A stretch of DNA of 64,000 bases from Lusitaniella coriacea LEGE 07157 (GCF_015207425.1 NZ_JADEWZ010000013.1:1-64000); one strand, 5' to 3'; numbered from the stretch's first letter, positions 26,437 through 35,237 are shown. Translations and numbers: made by a program. Notes: generated by a model from the sequence alone, not told the origin.

Positions 26437-26999
26437 GCGTACAATTGCTCGCGATGAATATAGTCCTCAACGGGTTTGGCGATCGCGCTGATGTCCCCGC
26501 GATCGCGGTAAGCTGTAGAGGAGACTGGAGGAGGTGTGAAATCCGCGATCGCGCACTGTCCTCCCAGTTGTCGAAGGGTTTCTAAATGCTCTTCCTTTAT
26601 GGGATAACCCGAACGCGGCACAATTAGCAATTGTACCTGTTGCAGTAGGTCTTGAATGCGATACCACTTCGGCATTTGTGCGATAAGATCGGAACCGACA
26701 ACGAGGGTCAAATTCACTTCATCTCCCCACTGTTCTCGCGCGGTTTGAACGGTTTCGAGACTTCTAGGACTGCTCAATTCTCGATTCAGGCTAATATTTT
26801 CGCGAACGGGATCGATTTCCAAAATGAGCAATTGCAACATCGTCATGCGATGATCCAGGGAGGTTGGGTGTGCTTTAAAGGGGTTATTGGATGCCCAAAC
26901 TGCAACCCAATCGTAACGATTCGAGAGCCATTTTAGAATGGCTTTGTGTCCTTCTGTCGGAGGATCTGCGCTAGTTCCAAAAAGTGCAATGTCGGTCAT
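26409..26999 (-). CDS. nadD: nicotinate-nucleotide adenylyltransferase
   Basis: 196 residues of the nucleotidyltransferase fold. The N-terminal ATP-binding motif GTSADPPTEGH (8-18) replaces the more usual GGTFDPPHxGH. The second motif VSSTAYRDRGD lies near residue 157. It adenylates nicotinate mononucleotide to deamido-NAD, feeding NadE. Its translation is probably coupled to nrtR through the 28-nt overlap. Confidence 0.88.
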   Translation of the reverse strand: MTDIALFGTSADPPTEGHKAILKWLSNRYDWVAVWASNNPFKAHPTSLDHRMTMLQLLILEIDPVRENISLNRELSSPRSLETVQTAREQWGDEVNLTLVVGSDLIAQMPKWYRIQDLLQQVQLLIVPRSGYPIKEEHLETLRQLGGQCAIADFTPPPVSSTAYRDRGDISAIAKPVEDYIHREQLYAWHKPVPTQ

Positions 27000-27014
27000 T
27001 TCAGTTAACAGTTA

Positions 27015-27064
27015 AGGGAATAGGGAACAGGGAATAGGGAATAGGGAACAGGGAATAGGGAACA
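27015..27064. repeat. AATAGGG/AACAGGG heptamer array
   Basis: Seven imperfect heptamers, the reverse complement of the CCCTATT arrays, fill the gap between nadD and pncB. Confidence 0.8.
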
Positions 27065-27150
27065 GCGCCTGACGGCAAGGCAGAGGGCAGGTGGCAGAAG
27101 GTTTCTCAATCTTCCCCAGCTTCCCCTGCTCTCCGTGTCTCCCCGTCACT

Positions 27151-28482
27151 CTAATGACGTAGGCGTTGAGTCAATTCCTGCAAGGCGGGAGAAATTTCAA
27201 CGGGAAGGGGAATTGGGGTGTTGAGTTGGCGCGTTTGCGGGGGTAGATTGTTAACGGAAGCGATCGCGCGATCGCGAATAACCTCAATTGTTTCCTCCAA
27301 TTCCAAGCGTTTCCCCTGTTTCATCGCCAATTGCAATAAAGGGGTTTCTCCTGCTTCGGGAGATTCCGTGGCTAACCCCAAACGATCCCCTTGGGAACTG
27401 CGACGGAAAATTTGCTTGCGTCCCGGATACGTCATCTTGTTCTTTGACTCCTTCATTGTGGGAATTCCGTCAATTTCAACCAATTTATAGACTCCGTTGA
27501 CGGGTTTCCCCGTTACCAGCTTTGTTCCGAGTCCGTAGACATCGATACACGCGCCTGCTTGCTTTAAGCGGGAAATTTCCCACTCATCCAAATCGCCACT
27601 CGCTGCAATGGTTGCGTCGGGTAGGCGCGATCGCGTTTTTTGAGATAATTCCACTAAATCCCCCGAATCCAACCGCACGCCCTTCACCTCCCTTTCTCCC
27701 ATCTGAATCTGTTTTGCCAGACGTTCTGCCGCAGCCACTGTATCGTAAGTATCAATTAATAATGTCGCGCTGGGGAAATAGCGTCCAAACGCCGCAAACG
27801 CCTCATCCTCGCTACCAGAAACGGCATTGAAAACCATCACCAAAGCGTGCGCCATCGTTCCGGCAGGATTGCACCCCAGTTTCAACGCTGCTAACACATT
27901 GGATGTCGCATCCATTCCCCCTGCTAATGCCGCTCTCGCCGCCCACAATGCCCCTTGGGGACTAAACGCCCGTCGCGTGCCAAATTCCAATAACTTTGCC
28001 TCAGAACCCGCCACATCCCGTATCCGCGCTGCCTTTGTTGCAATTAAAGTTTGGTAATTTAAGGTATTGAGCAGGTAGGTTTCCACCAATTGCCCTTGCC
28101 AGAGGGGTGCGTCGATTCGCAATAAGGGTTCGTTGGCAAACACTGCCGTCCCTTCCGGAACCGCCCAAACATCGCCGCTAAAACACCCCGACTCCAATAG
28201 CGCCCAAAACTTATCCGGTGCATTGTCAAAGATTCTCGTTTTTTGTAACTGTTCGATTTGTTGGGGAGTGAAACGCAAATTTTCCAAATATTCCAAGGCT
28301 TGCACCAATCCCATTGCAATTAAATAACCAAAACCATCGGGCAATCGCCGCGTAAATAATTCAAAACTCGACGGTTTGGACTCCAACCCTTCACCCGCAT
28401 AACAGGCAATCATCGTAAGCTGGTAAAGGTCGGTTAATAGGCTGTAATCTTGTACGGAAAGAGTTAAATTGCGTTCGTTCAT
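27151..28482 (-). CDS. pncB: nicotinate phosphoribosyltransferase
   Basis: 443 residues. It converts nicotinate and PRPP to nicotinate mononucleotide, the entry of the NAD salvage (Preiss-Handler) pathway and the substrate supply for NadD. Characteristic segments are LLTDLYQLTMIACY at the start, LEFGTRRAFSPQGALWAARAALAGG (the conserved FG-RRA region), GTMAHALVM, and LIDTYDT with VRLDSGDL. The start is set at Met 28482 (MNERNLTLSVQDY); a further upstream ATG at 28542 would add 20 residues that do not fit the family. A structured element lies about 110 nt upstream. Confidence 0.93.
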   Translation of the reverse strand: MNERNLTLSVQDYSLLTDLYQLTMIACYAGEGLESKPSSFELFTRRLPDGFGYLIAMGLVQALEYLENLRFTPQQIEQLQKTRIFDNAPDKFWALLESGCFSGDVWAVPEGTAVFANEPLLRIDAPLWQGQLVETYLLNTLNYQTLIATKAARIRDVAGSEAKLLEFGTRRAFSPQGALWAARAALAGGMDATSNVLAALKLGCNPAGTMAHALVMVFNAVSGSEDEAFAAFGRYFPSATLLIDTYDTVAAAERLAKQIQMGEREVKGVRLDSGDLVELSQKTRSRLPDATIAASGDLDEWEISRLKQAGACIDVYGLGTKLVTGKPVNGVYKLVEIDGIPTMKESKNKMTYPGRKQIFRRSSQGDRLGLATESPEAGETPLLQLAMKQGKRLELEETIEVIRDRAIASVNNLPPQTRQLNTPIPLPVEISPALQELTQRLRH

Positions 28483-28598
28483 AGCTGTTTGGAGTAGTTT
28501 TGGGCAGCAGGGCGCGATCGCCCATTGATGTTCAACAGGCAAACCAGTAATTTGTTAATTTCAAAGAGAGTTCTAGCGGGTGCAGCTTGACCGCCTCA

Positions 28599-28657
28599 AC
28601 CCATACAAATACGTTCCTAGGAGTCTCCTAAACCAACGCTGAATGGGTCGTCTTTTT
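28599..28657 (+). promoter_or_regulatory. nested hairpin upstream of pncB
   Basis: Three nested helices are visible: ACCCAT/ATGGGT (28599-28604 with 28643-28648), CGTT/AACG (28612-28615 with 28635-28638) and TAGGAG/CTCCTA (28618-28623 with 28625-28630). An outer GAC/GTC pair and five T residues (28653-28657) follow on the plus strand. On the minus strand it would lie in the pncB leader; on the plus strand it would look like a terminator for an unannotated transcript. Confidence 0.45.
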
Positions 28658-28735
28658 AATTATAGTAACTTTTACCAAAATTGCCAGCCATTTCAGTTAT
28701 CAGCGCCTGATGGCGAAGCGGGGGGAGAGTTTGAT

Positions 28736-28920
28736 GAAACGGGGATGCGGTGACACGGTGATGGGGAGACGGGGAGACGGGGAGACACGGAGAGCGGGGG
28801 AAGCGGGGAAAGCAGGGGAAGCAATTACCAATTCACAATTACCAATTGGGGAAACATGGAGACACGGAGACGCGGGGAGAAATTGAAAACTTGACTCTAT
28901 TCCCTATTCCCTATTCCCTC
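28736..28920. repeat. purine-rich repeat tract and CCCTATT array
   Basis: 28736-28880 is made of GGGGAGAC, GACACGG and AGCGGGG-like units. 28897-28920 holds three and a half CCCTATT heptamers. No gene is seen in the interval 28483-28985. Confidence 0.8.
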
Positions 28921-28925
28921 ACCCT

Positions 28926-28963
28926 AGCAAGGGCTTTAGGCAATTCATATCAGACGTAAAATC
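28926..28963 (+). repeat. dispersed repeat family B, copy 1
   Basis: AGCAAGGGCTTTAGG...CATATCAGACGTAAAATC. Related copies are at 30181-30222 and 61679-61713. It ends 22 nt before the nurA start. Confidence 0.55.
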
Positions 28964-28985
28964 TAGAAATTGATGGAAGGAAGTT

Positions 28986-30179
28986 ATGCTCGATCTCACC
29001 AAACTTGCAGGAGAATTACCCGGTATTAGCCAACACTTGAAGCAGGAGGCAAATGCCAGTAGAGTGCGTCTCGAACGGGCGCAGGAATTGCTGTCGCTGG
29101 CGCGGGGGAGACAGGAAGAATTGGTAGAATTGCAAAAAAAATGGCGCGATCGCACGATCTTTGCCAACGCCACCCCTATCGAACCCCTCAACACCCGCAT
29201 AGAGATAACTCCAACCCCCACTCAACACACCGTATTCGCCACCGACGGATCGCAAATTTCCCCCTCCCACCACGAAATCGCCTACTGCTACCTGATTAAT
29301 ATTGGGCGAGTGATGTTGCACTACGGACAAAGTTTGCACCCTCTCCTCGACAACTTACCGGAAATTTATTACAAGCCCGAAGACCTGTATATCTCGAAAC
29401 AATGGGGCATTCGCACCGATGAATGGATGGGGCATTGTCGCACGGTTTCCGAAGCAAAAGCCTTGGCGGAAATGGCGTGTCAGTGGGTTAAACCTCCCGG
29501 CGCGCACTACCTTACGCCCAACTTAGCAATGGTTGATGGATCGTTGATTTACTGGTTTTTGGAGGGGATGCCCACAGAAGCGCGCGATCGCTTGTTGCTT
29601 CCCATCCTCGACGCTTGGGAAGAATTGCGCCAAACCAAAATCCCCCTCATCGGTTATCTCAGCGTTGCCCGAAGCAGCGAAGCCACCAACTTTTTACGCC
29701 TGCAAGCCTGTCGCTACGACACCCCCGACTGTCTCACCCATTGCGCCAATCTCGATCGTCTCCCCTGCCAAATCGTCGATCCCCTGCGGGATACAACCCT
29801 GTGGGGAAATTTATTGCAACCCGGACAGCGAGGGACTTTGTGGCGAAGTTCGGCGAAAATTCTCGATCTTTATCCGGAGTCCTTGCGAACTCACTTCTGT
29901 TATGTTCACGTGGGGGAAGAAATTGCCCGAATTGAAGTTCCTCAGTGGGTTATTGAAGATGCCGATCTGTTTAACCAATCCTTGAGTATTGTGTTGGGTC
30001 AAGTGTATAAAGGATATGGCTATCCCGTCGCTCTGGCAGAGTCCCATAATCAAGCCGTCGTCAGATCGCGCGATCGCGCCCACTTTTTTGCCCTTCTCGA
30101 ACAACAAATGATCCGCGCCGGTTTGCGCAACGTCGGAACCTCCTACAAAGAAGCCCGAAAACGTAGCAGTATTGCCTAA
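28986..30179 (+). CDS. nurA: NurA-domain DNA repair nuclease
   Basis: 397 residues. An N-terminal helical segment (about 1-55) leads into the NurA nuclease domain, whose metal-binding Asp residues appear in ATDGSQI (Asp87) and MVDGSLIYW (Asp184). The C-terminal part contains FCYVHVGEEIARIEVPQWV and GYPVALAESHNQAVVR, typical of the family. NurA acts in double-strand break end processing, classically with HerA in archaea; cyanobacteria encode homologues. No HerA gene is in the window. A heptamer and family-B repeat cluster lies immediately upstream. Confidence 0.85.
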   Translation: MLDLTKLAGELPGISQHLKQEANASRVRLERAQELLSLARGRQEELVELQKKWRDRTIFANATPIEPLNTRIEITPTPTQHTVFATDGSQISPSHHEIAYCYLINIGRVMLHYGQSLHPLLDNLPEIYYKPEDLYISKQWGIRTDEWMGHCRTVSEAKALAEMACQWVKPPGAHYLTPNLAMVDGSLIYWFLEGMPTEARDRLLLPILDAWEELRQTKIPLIGYLSVARSSEATNFLRLQACRYDTPDCLTHCANLDRLPCQIVDPLRDTTLWGNLLQPGQRGTLWRSSAKILDLYPESLRTHFCYVHVGEEIARIEVPQWVIEDADLFNQSLSIVLGQVYKGYGYPVALAESHNQAVVRSRDRAHFFALLEQQMIRAGLRNVGTSYKEARKRSSIA

Positions 30180-30180
30180 G

Positions 30181-30222
30181 AGTAAGGGTTTTAGCTTCTA
30201 ATTCACATCAGGCGTGAATTCA
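30181..30222 (+). repeat. dispersed repeat family B, copy 2
   Basis: AGTAAGGGTTTTAGC...CACATCAGGCGTGAATTC, directly after the nurA stop codon. Confidence 0.5.
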
Positions 30223-30270
30223 TAGCGTACAATAGGAGGTTGGAGAAAACTGACCGGAGGAGGTTACTCA

Positions 30271-30507
30271 ATGTCCCGCAAATGCCAACTGACAGGCAAA
30301 AAAGCAAACAACGCCTTTGCCATTTCCCACTCTCACCGACGCACCCATAAACTGCAACAAGCAAACCTACAGTGGAAGCGCGTTTGGTGGCAAGAGGGCA
30401 ATCGCTGGGTTAGATTGAAGCTATCGACCAAAGCCATCAAAACCCTAGAGAAAAAGGGCTTACAAACAATGGCAAAAGAAGCCGGAATTAACCTCAATAA
30501 ATACTAA
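30271..30507 (+). CDS. rpmB: 50S ribosomal protein L28
   Basis: 78 residues, full length for bL28. It starts [20 protein letters not shown] and contains the conserved [18 protein letters not shown] and [15 protein letters not shown]. The CxxxG-type N-terminus of cyanobacterial L28 is present. GGAGGAGG upstream is a strong ribosome-binding site. A terminator follows, so it is probably transcribed alone. Confidence 0.97.
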   Translation: MSRKCQLTGKKANNAFAISHSHRRTHKLQQANLQWKRVWWQEGNRWVRLKLSTKAIKTLEKKGLQTMAKEAGINLNKY

Positions 30508-30544
30508 ATACGCAAAATGCTTCAAAAAAGCAAGCGTCTCCGAG

Positions 30545-30579
30545 ATAGGGTGTGGTGTTGCCGCACCCTATGTTTTTTT
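30545..30579 (+). terminator. intrinsic terminator of rpmB
   Basis: ATAGGGTGTGG (30545-30555) pairs with CCGCACCCTAT (30561-30571), ten of eleven Watson-Crick and one G-U-like mismatch, followed by a run of T residues. The remaining stretch to 30941 contains no convincing gene. Confidence 0.88.
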
Positions 30580-30941
30580 GGGTAGAGGTTTGTAAGCATT
30601 TAGCCATCATTTAACATACTCACCATCCCTTATTTCCGCGATCGCGCGATTCGGGAAAATCGACCCTTCAAAAATCCCGTAAAATCAAAGGTGTTACGCT
30701 GGCGGAGTTAGTCTTAGCGACACTTTATTATGCTGGCATTCGTCATTCAATGGGGTGAGGAGATGATCTTGGATCTACACTGTTTGCGCGTTGTCCTTGA
30801 GCAGATCTTTTCGCGCGCCGCGAAGCGGATCTCTTCGAGATCGCGCCTAGGGTTCAAACTATTTCAATATTGTAGGGAATTTTGCCCATCGCTCCGGATT
30901 CAAAATTCCCAACCCGCCACTCCTCTCTCCCCCGCAAATCC

Positions 30942-31724
30942 ATGACTACCTTGCCTCCCCATCAAGATCTAGAACATCCGTGGCGTATCCGATTCATGGC
31001 AGCCATTCTCCTCACCGGTCAAGTGTGTTTGCGCACGATTCGCGGAAAAATCTATCAGCGCAAAGCCATCGAACACATGGTCACAGCAGGGCCCGGTTCT
31101 TTGGGCCCCGTCCTTTTGATTACAGGATTATCCGGTGCAATCTTCACCGTACAAATGGGGCGCTACTTACAACAATTTGGCGCGCTGAGTGCCTTGGGAG
31201 GAGCCTTTAGCGAAGCCTTTTGCCGCGAATTAGCACCGATTTTAACCGCCAGCGTCATCGCCGGACAAGTGGGTTCTGCCTTCGCCGCAGAAATTGGCGC
31301 AATGCGAGTCACCGAACAAATCGATGCACTGCATATGTTGCGCACCGACCCCGTAAATTATCTCGTCGTGCCGCGCGTCGTCGCCTGCTGCATCATGGTT
31401 CCTACCCTAACGATGTTTGCGCTAGTCGTCGGGTTGGCTGCGGCAACCCTCGTTTCCGCTCAACTCTACGGACTTTCCCCTAGCGTTTTTCTCGACTCCG
31501 TGCGCGACTTTTTGACCCCGGCTGATGTGATGAAAACCTTATTCAAAGGGTTTATTTTTGGCGCGATCGATGCGCTCATCGGTTGCAGTTGGGGATTGAC
31601 GACTCAAGGCGGCGCGAAAGAAGTGGGACAATCCGCAACCGTCGCCGTTGTCACCTCTTGGGTTTTGATTTTTGTGGTTGATTTTTTCCTCTCCCTCGTC
31701 TTGTACGGCAAGCCAATTGTTTAA
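30942..31724 (+). CDS. MlaE-family ABC transporter permease
   Basis: 260 residues with about five TM helices. Family features are GPGSLGPVLLITGLSGAIFT, FCRELAPILTASVIAGQVGS, the conserved AAEIGAMRVTEQIDAL segment and LRTDPVNYLVVPRVVA. It is the permease of a phospholipid/lipid ABC transporter that moves lipids between the membranes; the cyanobacterial and plastid counterpart is TGD1-like. ATG 30942 matches the family N-terminus better than the more upstream ATG. The ATPase and MCE subunits are not in the window. Confidence 0.9.
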   Translation: MTTLPPHQDLEHPWRIRFMAAILLTGQVCLRTIRGKIYQRKAIEHMVTAGPGSLGPVLLITGLSGAIFTVQMGRYLQQFGALSALGGAFSEAFCRELAPILTASVIAGQVGSAFAAEIGAMRVTEQIDALHMLRTDPVNYLVVPRVVACCIMVPTLTMFALVVGLAAATLVSAQLYGLSPSVFLDSVRDFLTPADVMKTLFKGFIFGAIDALIGCSWGLTTQGGAKEVGQSATVAVVTSWVLIFVVDFFLSLVLYGKPIV

Positions 31725-31788
31725 GGAGAATGAACTTATATGGCATTGGATTGTAAGATAAAATGAAATATATTTTCTATTCAATTGA

Positions 31789-33087
31789 GTGGGTATTGTG
31801 TCTCAAAATAGATTGGAGTTGTTTCGAGAAGCTTATCGAAATCTAGAGTTACTCCCTCTGGTGCATCAGAAAGAATTGCAGCAGTTTAAAGTGAACTATG
31901 GCGGCGAGACAATTGAAGAGTTAGAGCAACTGGTAAAAGATAGTCCATCTAGAAATGGCAAGATTATTTTTACGGGACACCGGGGCTGTGGAAAATCGAC
32001 ATTGCTGGCAGATTTTAGCGAGCAGTTAAGCAATGAATATTTTGTTGTATTCTTTTCAGTTGCCGATGAGATTGAAATGTCGGATATTAACCACATTAAT
32101 ATTTTATTCGCGATCGCGCTCAAACTGATTTCCGAGGCAGAATCCCGCCAAATCGCCATTCCACCCAACACCCAAAAGGCACTTTCCCAATGGTTTGCCT
32201 CTCGCACTCGCACCGAAACGGAAGGATTAGCCGCAGAAGTCGGGGGAGGATTTAGCTTATTAAAACTGATTAGCGGCAAGTTGAAAGTCGATGCCACAGT
32301 TCGCAACGAAATCAAGCAAGAATTTGAACGGAAAATAACGGATTTAGTTGCAAAAATCAATGAGATTGCAGCAATTATTAATGCCGTTACTACACAAGAA
32401 GTTTTAGTTATTATCGACGATTTAGATAAATTAGAATTGGCACGAGTGAACGATATTTATCGAGATAATATTAAAGCGCTGTGTTTGCCCAACTTTCAAA
32501 TTATTTATACGATTCCCATCGCCGTTTTACGCGATAAATTTCTTAGACCACTCCTTGAGACGGAAACGAACGATCAAATTGTCGTTATGCCCGTTCTAAA
32601 GTTATTTGATAAAGAGAAAAGCCATCAACCGGATGCCGAACCCAGAGCGGAAGCCAAAGAGCTTTTAGTTAATATTCTCGAAAAACGCATTCTTCCGGAA
32701 TTGATTCAACCGAAAACTCTCGATAAAGTTGTCTTAAAAAGTGGTGGTGTCTTGCGAGAGATGATTCGGATTGCCAATGAATGTTGTCGGATTTGTTTGC
32801 GTCAAATTCGGCGAGAACCGGATCGAGAAGTCATTATTGATGATGATGTTTTGGATGAAGCAGTCAGCGAGATTAGAAATGATTTTGATATTCTTTTAGG
32901 CAAGGCAGATTACGAAATTTTAGTCACGGTTTACCGCGAGTTTAAACCCGAAGACCCGAAGCAACCGGAATTTTTGGATTTGCTCCACGGATTGAGCGTT
33001 TTGGAATATCGCAATCGGCAAAATTGGTACGACGTTCACCCGATTGTTGTGGAATTATTATGGGAACAAAACCTCTTGAATCCGTGA
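31789..33087 (+). CDS. P-loop NTPase of unknown system (gene 1 of NTPase/TPR pair)
   Basis: 432 residues starting at GTG 31789. After an N-terminal helical segment, Walker A is GHRGCGKST (63-71). Walker B is VLVIIDDLDKL with Asp210-Asp211, an arrangement of AAA/STAND/KAP-like ATPases. A central region (about 130-200) is predicted helical. The C-terminus (about 340-430) looks like a winged-helix or small helical domain (DYEILVTVYREF, LLHGLSVLEYRNR, WYDVHPIVVELL). No TM helix or nuclease motif is seen. Its 3' end overlaps the start of the TPR gene by 28 nt, so the two are co-translated. It may be a regulatory or conflict-type ATPase; no specific function is supported. Confidence 0.75.
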   Translation: MGIVSQNRLELFREAYRNLELLPLVHQKELQQFKVNYGGETIEELEQLVKDSPSRNGKIIFTGHRGCGKSTLLADFSEQLSNEYFVVFFSVADEIEMSDINHINILFAIALKLISEAESRQIAIPPNTQKALSQWFASRTRTETEGLAAEVGGGFSLLKLISGKLKVDATVRNEIKQEFERKITDLVAKINEIAAIINAVTTQEVLVIIDDLDKLELARVNDIYRDNIKALCLPNFQIIYTIPIAVLRDKFLRPLLETETNDQIVVMPVLKLFDKEKSHQPDAEPRAEAKELLVNILEKRILPELIQPKTLDKVVLKSGGVLREMIRIANECCRICLRQIRREPDREVIIDDDVLDEAVSEIRNDFDILLGKADYEILVTVYREFKPEDPKQPEFLDLLHGLSVLEYRNRQNWYDVHPIVVELLWEQNLLNP

Positions 33088-34886
33088 GCCACGATGAGAC
33101 TGATAAAGTCTATGATGACCTAATCGTGACAATTGAGGCGAAAGGTCGCTCCTTAAGCTTATTGGTTGCGGTGTGCGACGATTTGACCTATCGCGAGAGC
33201 ATCATTGCCGATTACGAACGAGAATTGCAACCGTCCTTTCGTTCCTATCAAGTGACCCTTAACCCCAACGAACCCAGTTTGAGAGCGGCAATTGCGGAAT
33301 TGGTGCAACGAGAAACCTACTTGCAGGAAGGGGGAAAAGCCGTCATTACAGCCACCGGAATCGAGCGGTTGTATGGGGTTAAATTAGGAGAGACGCGATC
33401 TCAGCAGGAGATTTTTTTCGGATATTTGCAGTGGACGCGGGAAGCCTTTCGGGAATTTCCCTACGCCATTGTCGTTTGGGTGACGAATCCAATTTTGAGC
33501 AATTTGGTACGTAAAGCCCCGGATTTTTGGAGTTGGCGGGAAGGCGTTTTTCGCTTTGTTTCCCACAAAAGTATTGTCGTTCCTCGGCAAGATTGGGAAC
33601 CGATTCGCCAGGTGTTGCAAGACCGGGAGTGGTGCGGTTGGGACGAACATACCGAAGATTTGCCCATTGAAGACGTAAAAGCACTGATTGCCCAAGCCCA
33701 GCAACAGCCCGATACCAACAAGACTACCCTCGCCACCCTCTATTTCAGTTTGGGGAAAATTTACTATAACCGCCTCGAACGAGGAAAGTCCTCAGACTAT
33801 CAAGCCGAACAGCGCCAGGGAATCGAGTATTTACAACAAGCAGCCGCGTTGCAAGAGGAGTTGGGATTAGGGGAGCAGTTGGCAACAACCCTTTCTTATT
33901 TGGCATTCCTCTACTATTCTCAAGGACGCTACGAAGCCGCAGAACCCTTGTACCTCGAAGCTTTGGCATTGAGGAAGAAACTCTTGGGAGAGGAACATCC
34001 CGATGTGGCAACCTCCCTCAACAACTTGGCAGCACTCTACGAATCTCAAGGACGCTACGAAGCAGCCGAACCCTTGTTCCTCGAAGCTTTGGCATTGAGG
34101 GAGAAACTCTTGGGAGAGGAACATCCCCATGTGGCTTCCTCCCTCAACAACTTGGCAGAACTCTACGAATCTCAAGGACGGTACGAAGCAGCCGAACCCT
34201 TGTACCTCGAAGCTTTGGAATTGTGCAAGAAACTCTTGGGAGAGGAACATCCCCATGTGGCTTCCTCCCTCAACAACTTGGCAGCACTCTACGAATCTCA
34301 AGGACGGTACGAAGCAGCCGAACCCTTGTACCTCGAAGCTTTGGAATTGAGGAAGAAACTCTTGGGAGAGGAACATCCCGATGTGGCAACCTCCCTCAAC
34401 AACTTGGCAGGACTCTACTCTTCTCAAGGACGGTACGAAGCAGCCGAACCCTTGTACCTCGAAGCTTTGGAATTGTGTAAGAAACTCTTGGGAGAGGAAC
34501 ATCCCGATGTGGCAACCTCCCTCAACAACTTGGGATTACTCTACTCTTCTCAAGGACGGTACGAAGCAGCCGAACCCTTGTACCTCGAAGCTTTGGAATT
34601 GTGTAAGAAACTCTTGGGAGAGGAACATCCCGATGTGGCAACCTCCCTCAACAACTTGGCAGGACTCTACTCTTCTCAAGGACGGTACAAAGCTGCCGAA
34701 CCCTTGTACCTCGAAGCTTTGGAATTGTGGAAGAAACTCTTGGGAGAGGAACATCCCCACACGCAAACCGTTCGGGGCAATTTCCGCTATTTGATTGAGC
34801 AAGCGGTGCAAAACGGCAAAGCAGGAAAGTTGTCGGCGCATCCGGTGACCCAGAGGATAGTGAAGGAGATGGAAAGTGAAAGATAG
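33060..34886 (+). CDS. NTPase-like domain fused to kinesin-light-chain-type TPR repeats (gene 2 of pair)
   Basis: 608 residues from ATG 33060. The N-terminal domain (about 15-200) has an NTPase-like strand pattern (SLLVAVCDDLTYRESIIADYE, AVITATGIERLYG, YAIVVWVTNPILSNL) but no Walker A motif. FWSWREGVFRF is a recognisable block of a recurring cyanobacterial family. From about residue 275 there are seven consecutive 42-residue TPRs of the kinesin-light-chain type (LNNLAxLYxSQGRYEAAEPLYLEAL), then a partial one. The TPRs offer a protein-binding surface. With the overlapping P-loop gene it forms a two-gene module; gene 1 may supply ATPase activity and gene 2 a target-binding scaffold (inference). 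Confidence 0.75.
   Translation: MGTKPLESVSHDETDKVYDDLIVTIEAKGRSLSLLVAVCDDLTYRESIIADYERELQPSFRSYQVTLNPNEPSLRAAIAELVQRETYLQEGGKAVITATGIERLYGVKLGETRSQQEIFFGYLQWTREAFREFPYAIVVWVTNPILSNLVRKAPDFWSWREGVFRFVSHKSIVVPRQDWEPIRQVLQDREWCGWDEHTEDLPIEDVKALIAQAQQQPDTNKTTLATLYFSLGKIYYNRLERGKSSDYQAEQRQGIEYLQQAAALQEELGLGEQLATTLSYLAFLYYSQGRYEAAEPLYLEALALRKKLLGEEHPDVATSLNNLAALYESQGRYEAAEPLFLEALALREKLLGEEHPHVASSLNNLAELYESQGRYEAAEPLYLEALELCKKLLGEEHPHVASSLNNLAALYESQGRYEAAEPLYLEALELRKKLLGEEHPDVATSLNNLAGLYSSQGRYEAAEPLYLEALELCKKLLGEEHPDVATSLNNLGLLYSSQGRYEAAEPLYLEALELCKKLLGEEHPDVATSLNNLAGLYSSQGRYKAAEPLYLEALELWKKLLGEEHPHTQTVRGNFRYLIEQAVQNGKAGKLSAHPVTQRIVKEMESER
33882..34763 (+). repeat. seven 126-bp tandem coding repeats
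   Basis: Units start at 33882, 34008, 34134, 34260, 34386, 34512 and 34638, each encoding 42 residues. The later units are nearly identical at the DNA level, including silent positions, which suggests recent duplication or gene conversion. Confidence 0.9.
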
Positions 34887-34916
34887 GTTAGCTGAAATCC
34901 ACGAACTCCTTTAACG

Positions 34917-35237
34917 ATGGGATTCGGTAGAATGGAGACAGTTCAGTCAAAGGCAGCGACGATGACATTGAGATCGATTACCTTGATGCTACCGGGCGAG
35001 TTGTTGAACCAACTTCAATCGTTAGTTGCCGATCGCCCAGATGCACTCAATCAATTGATCGTTCGGGCAATTGAACGCGAACTTCAGCACCGCCAGCGTA
35101 TGAGCCAACCGCAAGTATTCTGGACTAAGGTGGACAGTATTCGGGCGCAGATGGAAACTGAGGGAATTGAGGTGAACCCAGACGAGATTTGGGGAGATGT
35201 GCGCGATCGCGCGATCGGTCGCGAAATTGTCCTATGA
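34917..35237 (+). CDS. antitoxin-like protein of a VapBC-type pair
   Basis: Up to 106 residues; starts at 34917, 34932 or 34962 are possible. The N-terminal segment (TLRSITLMLPGELLNQLQSL, PDALNQLIVRAIERELQ) looks like a ribbon-helix-helix DNA-binding unit. The C-terminal part (IEVNPDEIWGDVRDRAIGREIVL) would be the toxin-binding tail. Its stop overlaps the start of the PIN-domain toxin by four bases (ATGA), the usual organisation of such pairs. Confidence 0.65.
   Translation: MGFGRMETVQSKAATMTLRSITLMLPGELLNQLQSLVADRPDALNQLIVRAIERELQHRQRMSQPQVFWTKVDSIRAQMETEGIEVNPDEIWGDVRDRAIGREIVL

Noticed and set aside
27015-27064. Possible CRISPR array
   Set aside because: The repeat unit is only 7 nt, with no spacers; it is a short tandem repeat. 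The other arrays at 20733, 28897 and 61644 are rejected for the same reason.
30730-30945. 71-residue plus-strand frame before the MlaE gene
   Set aside because: Low-complexity, Arg/Ser-rich, no ribosome-binding site and no similarity recognised.
31081-31111. GGGCCC...GGGCCCC hairpin
   Set aside because: It lies in the coding part of the MlaE permease, with no T-run; likely a chance pairing.
33867-34502. Long minus-strand open frame with internal repeats
   Set aside because: It is the antisense shadow of the TPR repeats; its own periodicity derives from the 126-bp units.
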